Of a DNA stretch of 64,000 nucleotides, positions 35,672 through 45,054 are shown one piece after another. The notes beneath the pieces are model-generated. The model did no database searches. It was not told where the DNA came from and saw only the letters and a program-made list of their open reading frames with translations. The stretch comes from Ahrensia sp. (GTDB lineage Bacteria > Pseudomonadota > Alphaproteobacteria > Rhizobiales > Rhizobiaceae): the NCBI GenBank assembly GCA_002698425.1, contig NZXU01000111.1, positions 1 through 64,000 of the forward strand, in the 5' to 3' direction. The translations under genes and the position numbers were made by a program. The stretch's first letter is position 1; each line of letters begins with the position of its first letter.

Positions 35672-36076
35672 ATGATGCTCGGTCTTGCCATTCACCTGTT
35701 TCTTGCCGGAATTTCGGCTCTTCCCGCGTCCGGCGATGGGACGAGGCGAATTTGCATCGGCAATGTCGAAACGCTCCATATGACGTGGGCCGAGGAGCGG
35801 AGATGGCCGTTCGTCTCGGAGGCCGGAACGCTGTCCTGCGAGGTAGCGGATTGGGGTCGGATCGTGCGTTTCAGGCCGCAAGGCACTTTCGGGGATCGGG
35901 CCGAGCTTTCGGGCAATCCATATCGCCGGATTCTGATGCTGCTGCGGTATCCGCACATGTTCGACCGGAGCCTGGATGCGCCGGGACTGGCCGACAGAAT
36001 TCATTGGATGACGCAAATCGGCGAGGGGCTCTGCGAGCGTCGCCGGGCCGCGAAAATCCGCCGTTGTTTCAAGTGA
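35672..36076 (+). CDS. Second DUF2511/YebY-like secreted protein in the sox operon
   Basis: A 134-residue protein with a signal peptide (about 1-18) and the same motif as its neighbour, RRWPFVSEAGTLSC, ending with MTQIGEGLCERR. The cysteine pair and spacing match the preceding protein, so this is likely a diverged tandem duplicate. The start is ATG 35672 with AGGAG 5-9 nt upstream; a frame-shifted ATG at 35668 leads to nonsense. It precedes soxD by 11 nt. Confidence 0.6.
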   Translation: MMLGLAIHLFLAGISALPASGDGTRRICIGNVETLHMTWAEERRWPFVSEAGTLSCEVADWGRIVRFRPQGTFGDRAELSGNPYRRILMLLRYPHMFDRSLDAPGLADRIHWMTQIGEGLCERRRAAKIRRCFK

Positions 36077-36087
36077 GGTAACGCCGA

Positions 36088-36420
36088 ATGCTTCTCATTC
36101 ATTGCCCCTATTGCGAAGAAGAGCGTCCGGAGCTGGAATTCCGGCATGCCGGCGAGGCCCATATCGCGCGGCCGGCGGATATCGCGAACATCTCCGACGC
36201 GGACTTCGCGCACTACTTTTTCTACCGGGATAACCCGAAGGGCGTCACCTTCGAGCGCTGGCGCCACATCCATGGTTGCGGACGCTTCTTCAATGCCGCG
36301 CGCGACACGATCTCTGACAAGTTCCTGACGACCTACAAGGCCGGCGAACCGAAACCGGAGCTGGTCGAGGCCGCGAGCGAGAACAAGACCGAAGCGCAGA
36401 AAGGAAAGAGCGCGAAATGA
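36088..36420 (+). CDS. soxD: Sarcosine oxidase subunit delta
   Basis: A 110-residue subunit with the zinc-binding CPYCEEERPELEF near the N-terminus and HGCGRFFNAARDT further on, typical of SoxD, which binds structural zinc. The ATGA overlap with soxA shows translational coupling. Confidence 0.95.
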   Translation: MLLIHCPYCEEERPELEFRHAGEAHIARPADIANISDADFAHYFFYRDNPKGVTFERWRHIHGCGRFFNAARDTISDKFLTTYKAGEPKPELVEAASENKTEAQKGKSAK

Positions 36421-39400
36421 GTGCCGCGGGAGCCAATCGCATTGCAGGCGCGGGCCGGCTGACGCCGGCCAATACCGTGCGCTTCACCTTCGACGGACGC
36501 GACTATACAGGCCTCGAGGGCGATACGCTCGCCTCGGCGCTGATCGCCAATGACGTGCATCTTGTCGGCCGGTCCTTCAAATATCACCGCCCGCGCGGCA
36601 TCCAGACGGCAGGGCCGGAAGAGCCGAGCGCGCTGGTCGGCATCCGCCGCGACGCCGCGCGTCACGTGCCGAATATCCGCGCCACGGTGCAGGAAATCCA
36701 TGACGGGCTCGCCGCAGTCAGCCAGAACCGCTGGCCGTCGCTGTCCTTCGATATCGGCGCGGTCAACGACATCGGCTCGCCGCTGTTTTCCGCGGGCTTC
36801 TACTACAAGACCTTCATGTGGCCGAAAGCCGCCTGGAAGCATGTCTACGAGCCGGTCATCCGCAATGCGGCCGGTCTGGGCGTCGCGCCCGACCAGCCGG
36901 ACCCGGACCGTTACGCCTCGCGCTACGTGCATTGCGACGTGCTGGTGATCGGCGGCGGGGTGGCCGGGCTTGCCGCGGCGCTTTCGGCCGCCGAATCCGG
37001 CGCGCGAGTGATCCTGTGCGACGAGAACGCCAATATGGGCGGCGCGCTTCGCTTCGAGGGCGAGGCGAAGCTCGACGGGCTGGAAGGATATGACTGGGCG
37101 CAGCAGGCTCTCGACCGGCTCTCGGTGATGGACAATGTGCGGGTTCTGCCGCGCACGACCGCCTTCGGTTACTATGCGCAGAACTTCGTCGGGCTCGTCG
37201 AGCGGGTGACCGACCATCTGCCGGCTCCGGATCCGGACGCGCCGCGCGAGCGGCTGTGGCAGGTGCGCGCCAAGCGCGTGATCATCGCGGCCGGCGCGAT
37301 CGAGCGGCACATGGTCTTCGCCAACAATGACCGTCCGGGCATCATGCTGGCGTCCGCCGCGCGGATGTATCTCAACCATTACGGCGTGGCGGTCGGCCGG
37401 AAGGTCGGCGTCTACACCGCCAATGACAGCGCCTATGCGGCCGCGATCGATGTGAAACGAGCCGGCGTCGAGGTTCCCGCGATCGTCGATCTGAGGACCG
37501 ATCCCGACAGCGGGCTGGTCGAGGAGGCGAAGGGGCTCGGCATTCGCGTCCTGACCGGTCACGCGGTGACCGGCGCGGGCGGCAAGTTGCGCGTCGCCTC
37601 GATGACGGTGGAGCCCGCCAATGGCGGCGCCAAGGCGGAGATCATTCCCGTCGACGCGATCATCATGAGCGCCGGCTGGACGCCGTCCGTGCACATGTAT
37701 TCGCAGTCGCGCGGCAAGGTGGTCTGGAACGAGGAAAGCCAGCGCTTCCTGCCCGGCGAATATCCGCAGGACGCGGTCTCGGTCGGCGCGTGCAACGGCA
37801 CGGACGGGTTGCAGGCAAGCGTGACGGAAGCGCTTGCCGCGGGCGAGACCGCGGCGAAGGAAGCCCGCCCGAAAGCGAAGAAATCCGGCGTGACGATCAC
37901 CGTCGACGGCGAGGGCAAATGGGCCGGCAACATGGTCGGCGCAGGCCCCGGCGCGGGAGCGGGCAAGGTGGTCAAGGCTTTCGTCGATTTCCAGAACGAC
38001 GTGACGGCCAAGGATATCCGCCTCGCGGTGCAGGAGGGCATGCATTCCATCGAGCATGTCAAGCGGTTCACCACCAACGGCATGGCGACCGACCAGGGCA
38101 AACTGTCGAACCTGCACGGGCTGGCCATCGCGGCCGAGGCGCTCGGGCGGCCGATCCCGAAGGTCGGCCTGACGACCTTCCGTCCGCCCTATACGCCGAC
38201 GACCTTCGGCGCGATCGTCGGTCATGCGCGCGGCAAGCTGTTCGACCCGACCCGCACGACGCCGATGCACGAGGCCGAGGTCGCGGCCGGCGCGGTGTTC
38301 GAGGATGTGGGCCAGTGGAAACGCGCCTGGTATTATCCGCGCGCCGGCGAGGACATGCACGCCGCGGTCAATCGCGAGTGCCGGACGGTGCGCGAGGTCG
38401 CGGGCATGTTCGACGCCTCGACACTCGGCAAGATCGAGGTGGTCGGGCCGGATGCGGCGCAGTTCCTCGACCTTCTCTACACCAACCCGTTCATGAAGCT
38501 GGGCGTCGGCAAGCTGCGCTACGGCATCATGTGCCGCGAGGACGGCTTCATCTATGATGACGGCGTGGTGGCGCGCGTGGCCGAGGACCGGTTCCACGTG
38601 ACGACGACCACAGGCGGCGCGCCGCGGGTGCTGCATCACATGGAGGATTATCTCCAGACCGAGTTCCCGCATCTGAAAGTGTGGCTGACGTCGACCTCCG
38701 AACAGTGGGCGACAATTGCCGTGCAGGGGCCGAAGGCGCGCGAGATCGTCGAGCCGTTCGTCGAGGGCATCGATCTGTCGAACGAGGCGTTCCCGCATAT
38801 GTCCTACGCCGAGGGCACGGTTTGCGGCGTTCCGGCGCGGGTCTTCCGCATGTCGTTCACCGGCGAGGCGGGCTACGAGATCAACGTGCCGGCCGATTAC
38901 GGCCGGCAGGTGTGGGACGCGATCTACGAGCGCGGCGCGCCCATGGGCATGTGCCTCTACGGCACCGAGACCATGCATGTGCTGCGCGCCGAAAAGGGCT
39001 ACATCATCGTCGGGCAGGACACCGACGGCACGGTGACGCCGCATGACGCCGGGCTTTCCTGGGCGGTCGGCAAGAAGAAGGCGGATTTCGTCGGCATTCG
39101 CGGATTGAACCGTCCCGACCTCACCGCTTCGGGCCGCCGGCAACTGGTCGGTCTCGCCGTCAAGGACGGCAAGACAGTGCTGGAGGAAGGCGCGCAGGTC
39201 GTCGCCAACCACAATCAAAGCCCGCCAATGAAGATCATCGGCTGGGTGTCGTCTTCCTACTGGTCGGAAAATTGCGGCCAGCCGATCGCCATGGCGCTGG
39301 TGGAGGACGGGTTCAGCCTGATGGGCAAGACGCTTTACGTGCCGATGCCGGACCGGGTGATCGAGGTCGAGGTCCGCGACACGGCGTTCTTCGACAAGGA

Positions 39401-39422
39401 AGGAGGCCGGATCCATGGCTGA
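36417..39422 (+). CDS. soxA: Sarcosine oxidase subunit alpha
   Basis: The 1,001-residue large subunit. Residues about 15-110 form a ferredoxin-like domain (VRFTFDGRDYTGLEGDTLASALIANDVHLVGRSFKYHRPRG), then an NAD(FAD)-binding part with VIGGGVAGLAAALSAAESGARVILCDE near 177-202, and a C-terminal GCV_T-type folate-binding domain (about 610-990, with MCREDGFIYDDGVVARV and GETGYEIN-like sequence). It binds FAD and tetrahydrofolate and, with SoxB, oxidises sarcosine. Its stop overlaps soxG by 8 nt. Confidence 0.96.
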   Translation: MSAAGANRIAGAGRLTPANTVRFTFDGRDYTGLEGDTLASALIANDVHLVGRSFKYHRPRGIQTAGPEEPSALVGIRRDAARHVPNIRATVQEIHDGLAAVSQNRWPSLSFDIGAVNDIGSPLFSAGFYYKTFMWPKAAWKHVYEPVIRNAAGLGVAPDQPDPDRYASRYVHCDVLVIGGGVAGLAAALSAAESGARVILCDENANMGGALRFEGEAKLDGLEGYDWAQQALDRLSVMDNVRVLPRTTAFGYYAQNFVGLVERVTDHLPAPDPDAPRERLWQVRAKRVIIAAGAIERHMVFANNDRPGIMLASAARMYLNHYGVAVGRKVGVYTANDSAYAAAIDVKRAGVEVPAIVDLRTDPDSGLVEEAKGLGIRVLTGHAVTGAGGKLRVASMTVEPANGGAKAEIIPVDAIIMSAGWTPSVHMYSQSRGKVVWNEESQRFLPGEYPQDAVSVGACNGTDGLQASVTEALAAGETAAKEARPKAKKSGVTITVDGEGKWAGNMVGAGPGAGAGKVVKAFVDFQNDVTAKDIRLAVQEGMHSIEHVKRFTTNGMATDQGKLSNLHGLAIAAEALGRPIPKVGLTTFRPPYTPTTFGAIVGHARGKLFDPTRTTPMHEAEVAAGAVFEDVGQWKRAWYYPRAGEDMHAAVNRECRTVREVAGMFDASTLGKIEVVGPDAAQFLDLLYTNPFMKLGVGKLRYGIMCREDGFIYDDGVVARVAEDRFHVTTTTGGAPRVLHHMEDYLQTEFPHLKVWLTSTSEQWATIAVQGPKAREIVEPFVEGIDLSNEAFPHMSYAEGTVCGVPARVFRMSFTGEAGYEINVPADYGRQVWDAIYERGAPMGMCLYGTETMHVLRAEKGYIIVGQDTDGTVTPHDAGLSWAVGKKKADFVGIRGLNRPDLTASGRRQLVGLAVKDGKTVLEEGAQVVANHNQSPPMKIIGWVSSSYWSENCGQPIAMALVEDGFSLMGKTLYVPMPDRVIEVEVRDTAFFDKEGGRIHG

Positions 39423-39957
39423 CATGCAACTTTCACGCAATCTGCCGCTGGCCGGCATGATGCATGGCGGGCCGGGCGTGTCGATTTCCGCCGCGCCGGC
39501 GGCCAACCGCATCAATCTGCGCGCCGACGAGGCCGCGATGGCCGGCCTGTCGAAGGCGCTCGGCGTAACCTTGCCGAGCAAGCCGAAGACGTCGGCTTCG
39601 AAGGGCAGTCGGCATGTGCTGTGGATCGGCCCCGACGAGTGGCTGGTGATCGACGAGACGGGCGACCCCGCCGCCGATTGCGCCAAGGTGAAGCCCGCGC
39701 ATAGCGCCGTCGACGTCTCGCACCGGAATACGGCGATCCTGGTCAGCGGGCCGTTCGCCGCCGATGTGATCAGCGCGGGATGCCCGCAGGACCTGTCGCT
39801 GGAAAGCTTCCCGGTCGGCGCCTGTTCGCGCACGGTGTTCGGCAAGATCGAGATCGTGCTTTACCGGACGGCGGAAGACGCGTTCCGGGTCGAATGCTGG
39901 CGGTCGTTTTCGGACTATGCGTTCGAGTTTCTCAAGGACGCGGCGCGGGGCCTGTAA
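39415..39957 (+). CDS. soxG: Sarcosine oxidase subunit gamma
   Basis: A 180-residue subunit with the GCV_T-like small-domain text LWIGPDEWLVIDETGDP, HSAVDVSHRNTAILVSGPFAADVISAGCPQDLSLESFPVGACSRTVFGKIEIVLYR and WRSFSDYAFEFL. It completes the soxBDAG tetramer. Last gene of the operon; the next gene is convergent. Confidence 0.95.
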   Translation: MADMQLSRNLPLAGMMHGGPGVSISAAPAANRINLRADEAAMAGLSKALGVTLPSKPKTSASKGSRHVLWIGPDEWLVIDETGDPAADCAKVKPAHSAVDVSHRNTAILVSGPFAADVISAGCPQDLSLESFPVGACSRTVFGKIEIVLYRTAEDAFRVECWRSFSDYAFEFLKDAARGL

Positions 39958-39970
39958 GCCGCGCCGGCCG

Positions 39971-40438
39971 CTATTTGCGTTCCAGGATCGAGAGCGTCTT
40001 CCAGACGGCGGTCAGGGCCGGCTTGAGGCTGTTCTCGATCTCCAGCTTCACCTCATAGGTGGCGAGGATCCGGCCGGACGGGCGGATATCGGCGTCGGAA
40101 AGGATGAAGATGGCGCGGATGCGCGCGCCCGTCTTCACCGGCGCCATGAAGCGGATCTGCTCGAAACCGTAATTGATGCCCATCACCGAGCCCTCGACCG
40201 TCGGCAGCGCCTCGAAGGCGAAGGTCGAGAGCATGGAGAGCGTCAGGAAGCCGTGGGCAATGGTGCCGCCATAGGGCGTTTCGGCCGCGGCGCGCTCCGG
40301 GTCGAGATGGATCCACTGGTGATCGTCCGTCGCTTCGGCGAAACTGTTGATCATCTCCTGGGTGATGGCGCGCCATTCCGAGCGCCCGATCTCGCTGCCG
40401 ACCAGGGCGGGGATTTGTTCGACCGTGACTGTGTCCAT
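39971..40438 (-). CDS. MaoC family hotdog dehydratase
   Basis: A 155-residue single-hotdog protein with the hydratase motif FAEATDDHQWIHLDPERA (catalytic Asp/His) and YGGTIAHGFLTLSML. MaoC/(R)-specific enoyl-CoA hydratases act on short acyl-CoA, mostly as dimers. The start ATG 40438 places residue 1 near the family norm. It is divergent from the BKACE gene; its substrate could belong to carnitine or fatty-acid breakdown but this is not shown. Confidence 0.85.
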   Translation of the reverse strand: MDTVTVEQIPALVGSEIGRSEWRAITQEMINSFAEATDDHQWIHLDPERAAAETPYGGTIAHGFLTLSMLSTFAFEALPTVEGSVMGINYGFEQIRFMAPVKTGARIRAIFILSDADIRPSGRILATYEVKLEIENSLKPALTAVWKTLSILERK

Positions 40439-40671
40439 ATGTGTTTCCGCGCGGGGCTCCGATGTCTGAGCGGCCAGCCTTACGCATCGGGCAAAGCGCA
40501 ATCAACCCCAAGGGCCTGGCCGTTCACAGACAGGCGCAATCGGCAGCGGGTTCTCCCGGTGCCGTAGCGGCATGGCGCAAATGTTGGCCGGAATGACGTA
40601 TAGCCGCTGGCGCGAGCGGCGCCTCTGCGGCTAGCTTCCCGAAGAGCCCGTCACTCTCGAAAGGACCATTC

Positions 40672-41583
40672 ATGCCGCTTTCCGTGAACCGAGAGGTCTT
40701 CATCACCTGCGCCGTGACCGGGTCGGGCGGAACGCAGGACCGCAGCCCGCATGTGCCGCGTTCGCCCAAGCAGATCGCCGACAGCGCCATCGAGGCGGCG
40801 AAGGCCGGGGCGGCGATCGTCCATTGTCATGTGCGCGATCCGGAGACCGGCGCGCCGTCGCGCGACCCCGCGCTCTATCGCGAGGTGACGGAGCGGATCC
40901 GCGCGGCGGAAACCGACGTGGTGCTGAACCTGACCGCCGGGATGGGCGGGGACATGGTGTTCGGTTCGACCGAGGCGCCGCTGCCGCTGAACGACAAGGG
41001 CACGGACATGATCGGCGCGGCCGAACGGGTCGTGCATGTGGCGGAGTGCCGGCCGGAGATCTGCACGCTCGATTGCGGCACGATGAATTTCGCCGAAGCC
41101 GATTACGTGATGACCAATACGCCCGGCATGCTGCGCGCCATGGGCGCGATGATGACCGAAATGGGCGTGAAGCCGGAGATCGAGGCCTTCGACACCGGCC
41201 ATCTCTGGTTTGCCAAACAGCTGGTCGAGGAGGGCGTGCTGACGGGGCCGGCGCTGGTGCAGCTTTGCATGGGTATCCCATGGGGCGCGCCGAATGATCT
41301 CAACACCTTCATGGCGATGGTCAACAATGTGCCTGCCGACTGGCACTGGTCGGCCTTCTCGCTCGGCCGCGACCAGATGCCCTATGTGGCGGCGGCGGTG
41401 CTGGCCGGCGGCAATGTGCGCGTCGGGCTGGAAGACAATCTGTTCCTCGACAAGGGCGTATTGGCGACCAATGCGCAGTTGGTCGACCGCGCGGCCGGCA
41501 TCATCGAGCGGATGGGCGCGCGGGTAATCGGGCCGGACGCGGTGCGCGAAAAGCTGGGTCTGACGAAGCGGGCGCCGCAATGA
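40672..41583 (+). CDS. Beta-keto acid cleavage enzyme (BKACE, DUF849)
   Basis: A 303-residue protein of the 3-keto-5-aminohexanoate cleavage family. The zinc site histidines are in VHCHVRDPETG (H51, H53); the remaining core has LNLTAGMGGDM, LDCGTMNFAE, and the C-terminal VGLEDNLFLDKGV. These enzymes cleave a beta-keto acid with acetyl-CoA into acetoacetate and a new acyl-CoA. Next to a carnitine dehydrogenase, the most plausible substrate is dehydrocarnitine, giving betainyl-CoA plus acetoacetate. The stop overlaps the dehydrogenase ATG (ATGA). Confidence 0.9.
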   Translation: MPLSVNREVFITCAVTGSGGTQDRSPHVPRSPKQIADSAIEAAKAGAAIVHCHVRDPETGAPSRDPALYREVTERIRAAETDVVLNLTAGMGGDMVFGSTEAPLPLNDKGTDMIGAAERVVHVAECRPEICTLDCGTMNFAEADYVMTNTPGMLRAMGAMMTEMGVKPEIEAFDTGHLWFAKQLVEEGVLTGPALVQLCMGIPWGAPNDLNTFMAMVNNVPADWHWSAFSLGRDQMPYVAAAVLAGGNVRVGLEDNLFLDKGVLATNAQLVDRAAGIIERMGARVIGPDAVREKLGLTKRAPQ

Positions 41584-43019
41584 CGGAGAGGAAGAAGGCC
41601 GCGATCCTCGGCGGCGGGGTAATCGGCGGGGGCTGGCTGGCGCGGTTCCTGCTCAATGGCTGGGACGTCGCGGTCCATGATCCCGATCCGCAGGCCGAAC
41701 GCAAGATCGGCGAGGTGCTGGCCAATGCGCGCCGGGCGCTGCCGATGCTTTACGAGGTGCGCCTGCCGGAAGAAGGGAAGCTCGTTTTTTGCGAAACGCT
41801 TGCCGAAGCGGTTGCCGAGGCCGACTGGATCCAGGAAAGCGCGCCGGAGCGGCTCGATCTGAAGCACACGATCCTCGCCGATATCGAGCGGCATGCGCCG
41901 GAGACGGCGATCATCGGCTCGTCGACCTCCGGTTTCATGCCGTCGCAATTGCAGGAGGGGCTGGACCGGCCGGGTGCGGTGCTGGTCGCGCATCCGTTCA
42001 ACCCGGTCTATCTGCTGCCCCTGGTCGAGGTCGTGCCGTCGGCGAAGAATTCCCCGGACACCGTGGAGCGGGCCGCCGTGATGCTGCGCTCGATCGGCAT
42101 GTTCCCGCTCGTCATCGGCAAGGAAATAGACGCGCATATCGCCGACCGTCTGCTGGAGGCCGTGTGGCGCGAGGCGCTCTGGCTGGTCAAGGACGGGGTC
42201 GCCACGACCGGCGAGATCGACGATGCGATCCGCTACGGATTCGGGCTGCGCTGGGCGCAGATGGGCCTGTTCGAGACCTATCGCATCGCCGGCGGGGAAG
42301 CCGGGATGAAGCATTTCCTGGCGCAATTCGGCCCGGCGCTGCAATGGCCGTGGACGAAGCTGATGGATGTGCCGGAACTGACCGAGGAACTGGTCGACAT
42401 GATCGCGGCGCAATCGGACGCCCAGTCCGGCCACATGACGATCCGCGAGCTGGAGCGACTGCGCGACGACAATCTGGTCGCGAAGATGCGGGCGCTGAAG
42501 GGGCGCAATGCGGCGGTGGGCGTGCTGTTGAACGCGCATGAAAAGGCGATCGCGCCGCGCCGCGCGGCGCAGACCGGCGAGCCGCTGGAAACGATCGCGC
42601 GCATCGTTCCGGTCGACTGGACCGATTACAACGGCCACATGAACGAGAGCCGCTACGGCCAGGTGTTTTCCGATGCGGCGGATGCCGTTCTGGCGACGAT
42701 CGGCGCGGGCGAGGACTATGTCGCGGCGGGCTTCAGCTTCTTTACCGTGGAAACATCGATCAAATATCTGGCGGAATTGCATGCCGGGTCGCCGATCCGG
42801 GTCGAGACGGTCGTGACCGAAGGCGCCGGCAAGAAGCTGCGGCTTTCCCACCGGCTGCTCGGCACGGACGGCGCGGTGCATGCGACCGGCGAGCAGTTGC
42901 TGATCCATGTCAGCCTCGAGACCCGACGCGCCTGCGAGCCGTCCGGCGCGGTGCGCGACGCGTTGGAAGCGCTGGCGCAATCGCATTCCGGCTTGCGGCC
43001 ATCCGATCCCGGTCGATAG
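41580..43019 (+). CDS. lcdH: Carnitine 3-dehydrogenase fused to thioesterase domain
   Basis: A 479-residue fusion. Residues 5 to about 315 are a 3-hydroxyacyl-CoA-dehydrogenase-like NAD enzyme (GGGVIGGGWLARFLL at 11-25, HPFNPVYLLPLVEVV, catalytic His in that motif). Residues about 335-460 form a hotdog thioesterase (VDWTDYNGHMNESRYGQVFSDAADAV). This arrangement matches L-carnitine dehydrogenases that oxidise carnitine to 3-dehydrocarnitine, with a betainyl-CoA thioesterase attached; the thioesterase would free glycine betaine formed by the preceding BKACE. Together they feed the sarcosine oxidase nearby, though betaine and dimethylglycine demethylases are not here. Confidence 0.88.
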   Translation: MTERKKAAILGGGVIGGGWLARFLLNGWDVAVHDPDPQAERKIGEVLANARRALPMLYEVRLPEEGKLVFCETLAEAVAEADWIQESAPERLDLKHTILADIERHAPETAIIGSSTSGFMPSQLQEGLDRPGAVLVAHPFNPVYLLPLVEVVPSAKNSPDTVERAAVMLRSIGMFPLVIGKEIDAHIADRLLEAVWREALWLVKDGVATTGEIDDAIRYGFGLRWAQMGLFETYRIAGGEAGMKHFLAQFGPALQWPWTKLMDVPELTEELVDMIAAQSDAQSGHMTIRELERLRDDNLVAKMRALKGRNAAVGVLLNAHEKAIAPRRAAQTGEPLETIARIVPVDWTDYNGHMNESRYGQVFSDAADAVLATIGAGEDYVAAGFSFFTVETSIKYLAELHAGSPIRVETVVTEGAGKKLRLSHRLLGTDGAVHATGEQLLIHVSLETRRACEPSGAVRDALEALAQSHSGLRPSDPGR

Positions 43020-44565
43020 TAATAGCCGGGGTGCGACCGGGAGACGGCATATTACGAACAGGGCGGATGCGACCGGCGGTCTGGAAGCGTGGACAAGCGG
43101 TCCGCGCCTGCTGGCCTTGCTCGCCGGTTTCGCGCTGCTGATCCGTCTGCCGTTCTTCTTTCCCGCCGTTATCAACTGGGACGAGAGCACGTTCATCCTG
43201 ATGGGGCAGGATCTGCTGGACGGTTATCTGCCCTATACGAATCTCTGGGACAACAAGCCGCCGCTCCTGTTCGGCGCGTTCGCGACGATGATCGCGGCGT
43301 TCGATTCGATTGCCGGCATTCGCGCCTGCGGCTGGTTGCTGGTCACGGGAACGGGCTACCTGATCTTCCTCCTCGCCAGGCGGGCCTATGGGCGCGAAGC
43401 GGGATTGGCGGCCGGGCCGATCGGCATGTTCTTCATGACCGTCACGGACGGTCAGGCGGTGATGAGCGAATTGCTGGCCGCGCCGCCGATGATGGGCGGG
43501 CTGCTGCTGCTGAGCCGGCCCGGCGGAGCGGGACGCTATTTCCTCGCCGGCCTCTGTTTCATGCTGGCTGCGCTGTTCCGCACCAATCTGGCGATCGTCG
43601 TCGTCGCTCTTTGCTTCTATGCGTTCATAGTGGAGCGGCCATGGCGATATCGCTTCCGTTTTCTGTGGTTCTTGGCGCTTGGCGCCGGACTGGTCTTGCC
43701 GCTTGTGTTCGTGGCGGTTCCCTATCTGGCGACGCGGCAGGGGGAAATCCTGTTCCGCTCCGCCGTGCTGGCTCCACTTGGCGAAACCGGGGAGCGGCCG
43801 GGAATTCTCGCCACGACATGGCGCTTTCTGCAGGGCGGACTGGATGGCCAGAGCGGGCTGTGGTTTCTCGCGGCCATCGGCGCGACTCTGGCGATATGGG
43901 GACGGCAGCGGCCTTCGGATGCGGGCGTGACGGGCTATATCGGCGTCATGGCCGTCGCCTCGACGCTCTCGGTGCTGGCGACACGCGCGCCGCATGGACA
44001 TTACCTGATCCAGGTGGTCCCGCCGCTCGCGGTCTTTGCGGGGATCGCATGGCAGGAAACGGCCCGGCGTTCGTTCCGTCTTGTTTTCCTCCTGCTGGTT
44101 CTCGTGACGTCGATCGCGCCTCTCGGCGACATCGCACGGGAATATGGAAACCTGATTGCGCGCGCGGCAAGCGGTGAGCGGCTGGGGGGCGGCCGTGCCT
44201 ACGAGATCGCCGAACTGCTTGAGACCGGGAACGCGCGCGACAAGCGGGTCTACCTGATGACGGACCACATCGTTTACTGGATGCTGGGAACGAAGCCGCT
44301 GACGCCAATCGCCACGCACCCCTCCAATATCGCGAAGGAGGGACTGCTGACCTTCGTGGACGGGCACAACGCGACCACGGAGCGGGCCCTGGCGAAGTTG
44401 CTGGAGACGAGGCCCGATTATATCGTCAAGGAGAAGGAAACGATCTGGCTGGGGGACAAGCCTGCCGCAGCCGCGCTTCTCGCGGAGCGTCTGGCGGAAG
44501 ACTATGAGCGGATCGCGATAATCGGGGGCGCAGAGGTCTTCCGGCTTGTCGAGGCTTCAATCTAA
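42907..44565 (+). CDS. Glycosyltransferase family 39-like membrane protein
   Basis: A multi-helix protein of the GT39/ArnT class, with the loop INWDESTFILMGQDLLDGYLPYTNLWDNKPPLLF that carries the catalytic acidic residue (WDE) after helix 1. About ten further helices follow. It should transfer sugars from a lipid donor. The start is uncertain: the first ATG (42907) overlaps lcdH by 113 nt, no ribosome site is visible there, and a TTG at 43117 that begins directly before helix 1 is an equal candidate. Followed after 115 nt by a small secreted gene. Confidence 0.75.
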   Translation: MSASRPDAPASRPARCATRWKRWRNRIPACGHPIPVDSNSRGATGRRHITNRADATGGLEAWTSGPRLLALLAGFALLIRLPFFFPAVINWDESTFILMGQDLLDGYLPYTNLWDNKPPLLFGAFATMIAAFDSIAGIRACGWLLVTGTGYLIFLLARRAYGREAGLAAGPIGMFFMTVTDGQAVMSELLAAPPMMGGLLLLSRPGGAGRYFLAGLCFMLAALFRTNLAIVVVALCFYAFIVERPWRYRFRFLWFLALGAGLVLPLVFVAVPYLATRQGEILFRSAVLAPLGETGERPGILATTWRFLQGGLDGQSGLWFLAAIGATLAIWGRQRPSDAGVTGYIGVMAVASTLSVLATRAPHGHYLIQVVPPLAVFAGIAWQETARRSFRLVFLLLVLVTSIAPLGDIAREYGNLIARAASGERLGGGRAYEIAELLETGNARDKRVYLMTDHIVYWMLGTKPLTPIATHPSNIAKEGLLTFVDGHNATTERALAKLLETRPDYIVKEKETIWLGDKPAAAALLAERLAEDYERIAIIGGAEVFRLVEASI

Positions 44566-44680
44566 TCCTGAAAGGCTCTAGCGAAGAAGACTGCGGAAAA
44601 ATCGTGATCTTTCCTGGCCAAGATGCCTATAGTGCCGGCCGGCTGGCGGGCGTTCCTCCTTCTCGGAGAGAGGTGCTGAC

Positions 44681-45028
44681 ATGGGAATAAACAGAGGTCT
44701 GTTCGGGTTCGCACTGGCGGCGATGCTTTTCGCGGCCTGGGGTGCGCAGGGCGAGGAGCTTGTCGTGGCGGACGCCAATGGCAGCTATCATTATCCGGCG
44801 GATTGCGCCGCCGCCTTTGAAAATCATGCGGGCATCGAACGATACATGACGAGACGCGGTCGCGAGGAGGAACTGAACGCGTTCAATCACCGCTGCAGCG
44901 TCTATCTGAGCGGCAATCCGGTCGGCCGCGCAGGCACCGGGCTCCGGGCGCTTGGCAGCGACATGGTCGATGAACTCTGGCGGGAGTCCGGCGCGAGGGA
45001 CTTCTTCAACCGCCGCTTCGGTCAATAG
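44681..45028 (+). CDS. Hypothetical secreted protein (115 aa)
   Basis: The 115-residue product has a signal peptide (about 1-24, ending WGAQG) and two cysteines in the mature part (YPADCAAAFENHAG, FNHRCSVYLSG), suited to a disulphide. GGAGAGAGG precedes the ATG. No family was recognised. The context is a glycosyltransferase gene upstream and the convergent GGDEF gene downstream, 26 nt away. Confidence 0.65.
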   Translation: MGINRGLFGFALAAMLFAAWGAQGEELVVADANGSYHYPADCAAAFENHAGIERYMTRRGREEELNAFNHRCSVYLSGNPVGRAGTGLRALGSDMVDELWRESGARDFFNRRFGQ

Positions 45029-45054
45029 GGCCGCGTTCGGGACGGCGAGACGGC

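Noticed and set aside
36333..39845. Minus-strand frame of 1,170 codons opposite soxA
   Set aside because: Antisense shadow of soxA; no ribosome site or domain.
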